Part shown: one piece after another, positions 60,255 to 64,000 of the stretch
Layout: every line of letters begins with the position of its first letter
Position numbering within the stretch: the stretch's first letter is position 1
Origin: Ectocarpus siliculosus
Taxonomy: Eukaryota > Sar > Phaeophyceae > Ectocarpales > Ectocarpaceae
Assembly (NCBI GenBank): GCA_000310025.1
Contig: FN648410.1
Span: 29,004-93,003 of the forward strand
DNA length: 64,000 bases
Direction: 5' to 3'
Notes under the pieces: generated by a model
The model's input: only the letters and a program-made list of their open reading frames with translations
Told to the model about the DNA's origin: nothing
The model's database searches: none
Translations under genes and position numbers: made by a program

Positions 60255-62952
60255 CTACCGCCACTGTGGAAGAACAAGTTGAACGAACAGGATGCACTGC
60301 ACAAGACAACATCGGTTCTCGCCTAGATGAATCTTCCGGTCCTCCGTCTCAGTGTCGCCGGCACCCGTCCCTTCTTCGTACTCCGACTCGGTGTCGGCGT
60401 TTTCCTGGTCGTTCTGGACGGACCCTTTATCGCTGCTCTCCTCTCCGTCGCTGCTCTCCTCGTCGACGCCGCCACCGCCAGCGTCAGCGTCAGCGTCAGC
60501 GCCAGCGCCAGCGCCAGCGTCAGCGTCAGCGCCAGCGCCAGCGCCAGCGCCAGCGCCAGCGTTACCGCCAGCGTCACCGCCACCCAGAACGCCGTCGGTG
60601 TAGTTGTAAGGAAAAAACAATTCCTCGGTGACTTCCAGCGAGCATTTGTTAGCTGCCGGCAGTTCGCCCCGAGCTTCCTGGACTAAGTCGAGCATAACGA
60701 CCTTAAACCTGTGATGCATATGGGTTGGGCGAGGCAACCAAAGAAGAGTCAGCGGTAAGAATGCTGAGCCGAAAAATCTAGTTGCGGAAGGACAAGTCCG
60801 CGGTTGCTGCACCGCTGCACCCTTGGATGTAGGCTCAGGACATACACGACTCAAAAACTACCTCGTGATAACCCTCCGCCACCACGAGCGTCAACACGCA
60901 CTTGCTCAACAACAGACTACGAAAAGTGTACAGAGGCAACAAGGTTCGAGCGAGGGAGTCTTACCGCGCGAGGAAGGCCTTGTGGTGCTTGTCGCCGCCG
61001 CCCGGGGGAAGCTTTCCCTTCGTCTTGATCAGCTCCCGGATGGTGCGACGGGTGTTGAAGCCCGGTGGGTCTTCGGTGCAGTCATCCTCGTCGGACTCGG
61101 AGTCATCCCCTCCCTGGGATTGCCAGTAGACGCTAACCGCTGACGCGAGCTGCGCGCCAATCTCGTCCAGAAACTCCTTGGCGAGGGGGAGAATGACCGG
61201 CGACCAGTTTCATCCACGGGGGAGAAGGGTGGGATGGATGACCCAAACGATAACCTCGCCAAACGACCGAACAACCGGGCACAAAGTACATCAAAGCACT
61301 GGAGACCTAATAACGACACCACGTCCGTTGTGCTACAGTACAATTTGCCTGAAGACAACATCGGGAAGGAGCAGCTTTGATTTCGGGCGAAGGCTATGTT
61401 CCACGAATAGTTTAACTCCAAGTCTGAAGGCGATAGTGAGCAGTGCGGCGATCTCCCCAAAGTGACTTGGATCTGCTTCTATCAAGTCACCCGGAGGCCG
61501 AGACAACCCGGACTACACATGTCTCGACGAGGCGGAGCAACCGTGTCAAAAACCACACGTGCAATACGAGTCGCAGCAACCAAATGCCAGGGAACTAAGG
61601 TAGAGAAGGCGAACATTGGAACTCAAACCGGGCCAGGAGCCTGCATATTCGGAGGGACAAAACAGAACAATCACGCCAAAATTCGGCTCGGAAACGCTCT
61701 CAGCACATGCCCAACTCGCCATGTCATAAAAAAGATACTCCGAGCAGCCGAAGACGTCGTGCCACGGTACTTGCGTCCAGAGAGAAGGGGTCCCGGAGCC
61801 GCCGAGAGCGGTGGCGTAGTGCTTGGCCGGTGAAAGCACCGGAGCCAGGGCCATATTGGCTAGCGCGGTCTTCATCTCATCATGCTGTAGACGACACACA
61901 GGACGGCGGTACGCAGGGGAAGAGGACGCTAGACGCAGCTGACATCGAGTCTTGCGGGATGGAGTGAACACCCCACGTTGCCTCGAGTGCCAGAAAAGAA
62001 ACCGACACGACCGATACGCTGCTATCCTCTGTGCAAACCGGTCCAAAGAGTTGAAATCTAAGTGCCCCAAACATGGCTCGGACAAACAGTTAGGCACCAC
62101 CGCGACCCATTTAAACAGATCCCCTCGCCCTAGAGACGCAAACAGACAAGTTAGACTTGACTAGGGTGACGTTTACCGGCCACACCGCTGTATCCGAGTC
62201 AGGCTCGCTCACAAGCATCAAACCGAAACACAGTCCTATATGTGTGCCATCACGAAGGCCCCGGGCAACGCTTAATTTTGTTTCACATGGGGGGGGGGGG
62301 GGCTCTGGGTTAGGGTTTGTCCCTAGTCACCATCGTTTTGTTGCGATGTCGTCAAGCAGTTGAGTACCGTCTAGAAAGCTTAGGGCCAGCGTTGGACGAG
62401 AGTTGTACGTACCAATTTGCGGAGAGCCCTTCGAGAAGCCTTCGCCAGGTTGCGTGCCGTTAGCTTCGAGGGCGCATCGCCCTCCTTGACGTCGGCCTCG
62501 ACGCACCGGACCGCCTGGAGGGTGAGCTTGCACACCGTGATCCGGACATGCTTGTGGCACTCCGACCACGTGGCGGCCAGATTTTTGCCAAGCTTGCCTG
62601 TGGTAAAAAAACGAGAAGCAAGAGAATCCGCATTAGGGTGACGCTTACTGTCGAGTATATCTGCCTGTATGCTCGTGTGGGCTATACATGCTTTGCTCGT
62701 GCGGGTGACAAGCCGGATCATTCCATTCCACAACTGGGGCTATCAAGGCATCCCAAGCTTCTCAGCTTCACGTCTTTCAATCATACCTATGCATACGCAA
62801 TGTGCACAACAAATGGCCTCACCGACAAACATGCGTGCACTTGACACGCCTCCGCGGGCCCGATACACCCTGTAGGCCATCTTGAGGATGGGATATTCCT
62901 CGAGAGAAGCCGAGGTGCGCCAGCTCGGGCTGGCTGCGAACACCGGGGAGTA
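60255..62952 (-). CDS. Host gene with four visible exons and an acidic repeat tail
   Basis: The minus-strand exons are 62952-62823, 62597-62413, 61176-60965 and 60708-60255 (stop). Donors are GTGAGG, GTACGT and GTAAGA; acceptors end TTCTAG, CCACAG, GCCAAG and TCACAG. Junction phases agree (1, 0, 2), giving 326 residues. The N-terminal visible part (EEYPILKMAYRVYRARGGVS, KNLAATWSECHKHVRITVCK) is mixed and basic. The middle has SESDEDDCTEDPPGFNTRRT and IRELIKTKGKLPPGGGDKHH. The last exon has KVVMLDLVQEARGELP and LFFPYNYTDG. An (Ala-Gly/Ala-Asp)n run encoded by a hexanucleotide repeat follows, then an acidic Ser/Glu tail (EESSDGEESSDKGS). There is no signal peptide or membrane helix. The acidic Ser-rich tail suggests a nuclear or nucleolar protein, but this is a guess and no family is recognised. 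The 5' end lies upstream of 62952 and was not found. Confidence 0.68.
60478..60580. repeat. Coding hexanucleotide repeat (AGCGYC)n
   Basis: Runs of AGCGTC and AGCGCC units translate on the minus strand to alternating Ala-Asp and Ala-Gly in the last exon of the 60255-62952 gene. Length polymorphism is expected. Confidence 0.95.
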
Positions 62953-63545
62953 CTAGAAGACCAGATGAAAAATGGCGTTTATGGCGGTAGTATCTCCCTT
63001 GGTGGCCTCCCTTGTCGCAGCCGGCCCAGCGTAGAACTGTAGCATATGGGGGGAGGGGGGAGGGTGGTCAATGGGGTGTGGAGCGCCGCTTGCAACGGGG
63101 GGTCAAACTGCTGCGGCATGCTGCTTCCAAAAACTCGGGAGATGAAGGGCCATTCGAAACGAGCTTGTTAGATCCAACCGGGAACCAGACGGGACAACCT
63201 TCGATTTGATGCCTCAAGCGCACGAGAGAGTGACACACCAAAGACGCACCCGCAGGTTTTGGGCCTTGAGCAGGCTGCACCCTACTTGTAGCTTCAGAGC
63301 TTCAGGTCAGTCCTTGGACTTCTTGAGAAAACCCTTCGCGGCAGTGGGAATGTTGGCCGAAAGTGACCGCGTCTTGGTGCTTTACGCGGTCAGGCGATGT
63401 TTTCGAAAATAAGAAAGGCAACGTGAGAAAAGGGGGGAGTTGCTCCCATGGAGAGTGAGTGAGAGCACGCTAAAACCCTAGCAAGAAAATCCAACCCCTT
63501 CCCGTACAACAAGGCAAGATCCAACGACGTGAGCGAGGGGGAGGT
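62953..63545. other. No supported gene
   Basis: This must hold upstream exon or intron sequence of the minus-strand gene, but no exon could be fixed. G-rich tracts occur at 63047-63065 and 63534-63555. Confidence 0.4.
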
Positions 63546-63975
63546 GGGGTGGGGGTGTACTCATTGTCGTGCATGCCGTAGTCGTTAGGCCATTGACCTT
63601 GCATCCCTACAGAGCCGGGACGGAGCACGCCGGGTTCTCATCGGACCAGGCTCTCACATCACCAAGCGCGAAGCGGCGAGGTATTCGGCGCGTCGCATGA
63701 AGGGTGCGCTGCATCCTGCTAAGGGTGTTCGGCATCTTTGCTAACTTCCTTGCGCATGGATGACTGCTGCGTATGACTCAATTTTGTTTCTGGTGCTTTC
63801 ACTTCCAGAGACATTAACACAACGTGGTGCGATTATCGCCTTTGCGGGGAGTGAGGGTTCTCGACCCCGCACAACATAATCTACTCGACCACCATTCATG
63901 GTTACCGCCAATAAAAAAACAGAGGTAAAAAAAAACCGGTAACCTGGTTGCCGAGTTCACGAAGTGAATTGGCTT
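63546..63975 (-). repeat. Right arm of the window-spanning inverted repeat
   Basis: On the minus strand this reads module B (63975-63852), a unique spacer, then module A (63750-63546). The modules match 320-447 and 1-205. Matching blocks include GATGCCGAACACCCTT, GGTGATGTGAGAGCCTGGTC, GAGAACCCGGCGTGCTCCGT and TTGTGCGGGGTCGAGAACC. Confidence 0.8.
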
Positions 63976-64000
63976 TTTTACATATCTGCGAGCGACGAGA

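Noticed and set aside
61462-61833. 123-codon plus-strand frame
   Set aside because: It lies within an intron of the well-supported minus-strand gene and has no recognisable features.

Overview
The window looks like nuclear DNA of a photosynthetic eukaryote, most likely a stramenopile and probably a brown alga. Three observations support this. (1) The recognisable genes are split by GT-AG introns with long intron lengths. (2) One gene encodes the C-terminal part of a DUF3007 membrane protein, a family known from cyanobacteria and plastid-bearing eukaryotes. (3) Gene density is very low, and most of the sequence is mobile DNA, diverged dispersed repeats and simple repeats. The lineage assignment is inference; no rRNA or organelle gene is present to fix it.

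Layout. 0-5 kb: one arm of a repeat that returns inverted at the far end of the window, a tyrosine-recombinase fragment, a terminal exon of an unknown gene (minus), and the DUF3007 gene (minus). 5-14 kb: SINE-like GC-rich repeats, a tandem duplication and diverged repeats, with no confident gene. 14.3-18.2 kb: an apparently complete pogo/Tigger-type DNA transposon with perfect 24-bp terminal inverted repeats, TA target duplication and a three-exon transposase of 696 aa. 18.5-22.2 kb: repeat copies, a set of exon-like tandem units, and a 1.1-kb inverted-repeat element with a 5-bp target duplication. 22.5-32.0 kb: a young Ty3/gypsy chromodomain LTR retrotransposon with 513-bp LTRs that differ at two positions. 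32.4-33.3 kb: a fold-back element interrupted by a 100-N assembly gap. 34-45 kb: dispersed repeats, including two unusual motif-rich zones (GGCGGT-type and GTGTGATAAC-type).

46-56 kb: a plus-strand ankyrin-repeat gene with four visible exons; its introns are filled with repeats. 57.6-58.1 kb: an unrecognised gene start with a strong Kozak context. 60.3-63.0 kb: a minus-strand gene with four phase-consistent exons ending in a low-complexity acidic tail. The host genes show no sign of being a functional cluster. They are separate genes in a repeat-rich landscape, and the mobile elements account for most of the organised structure.
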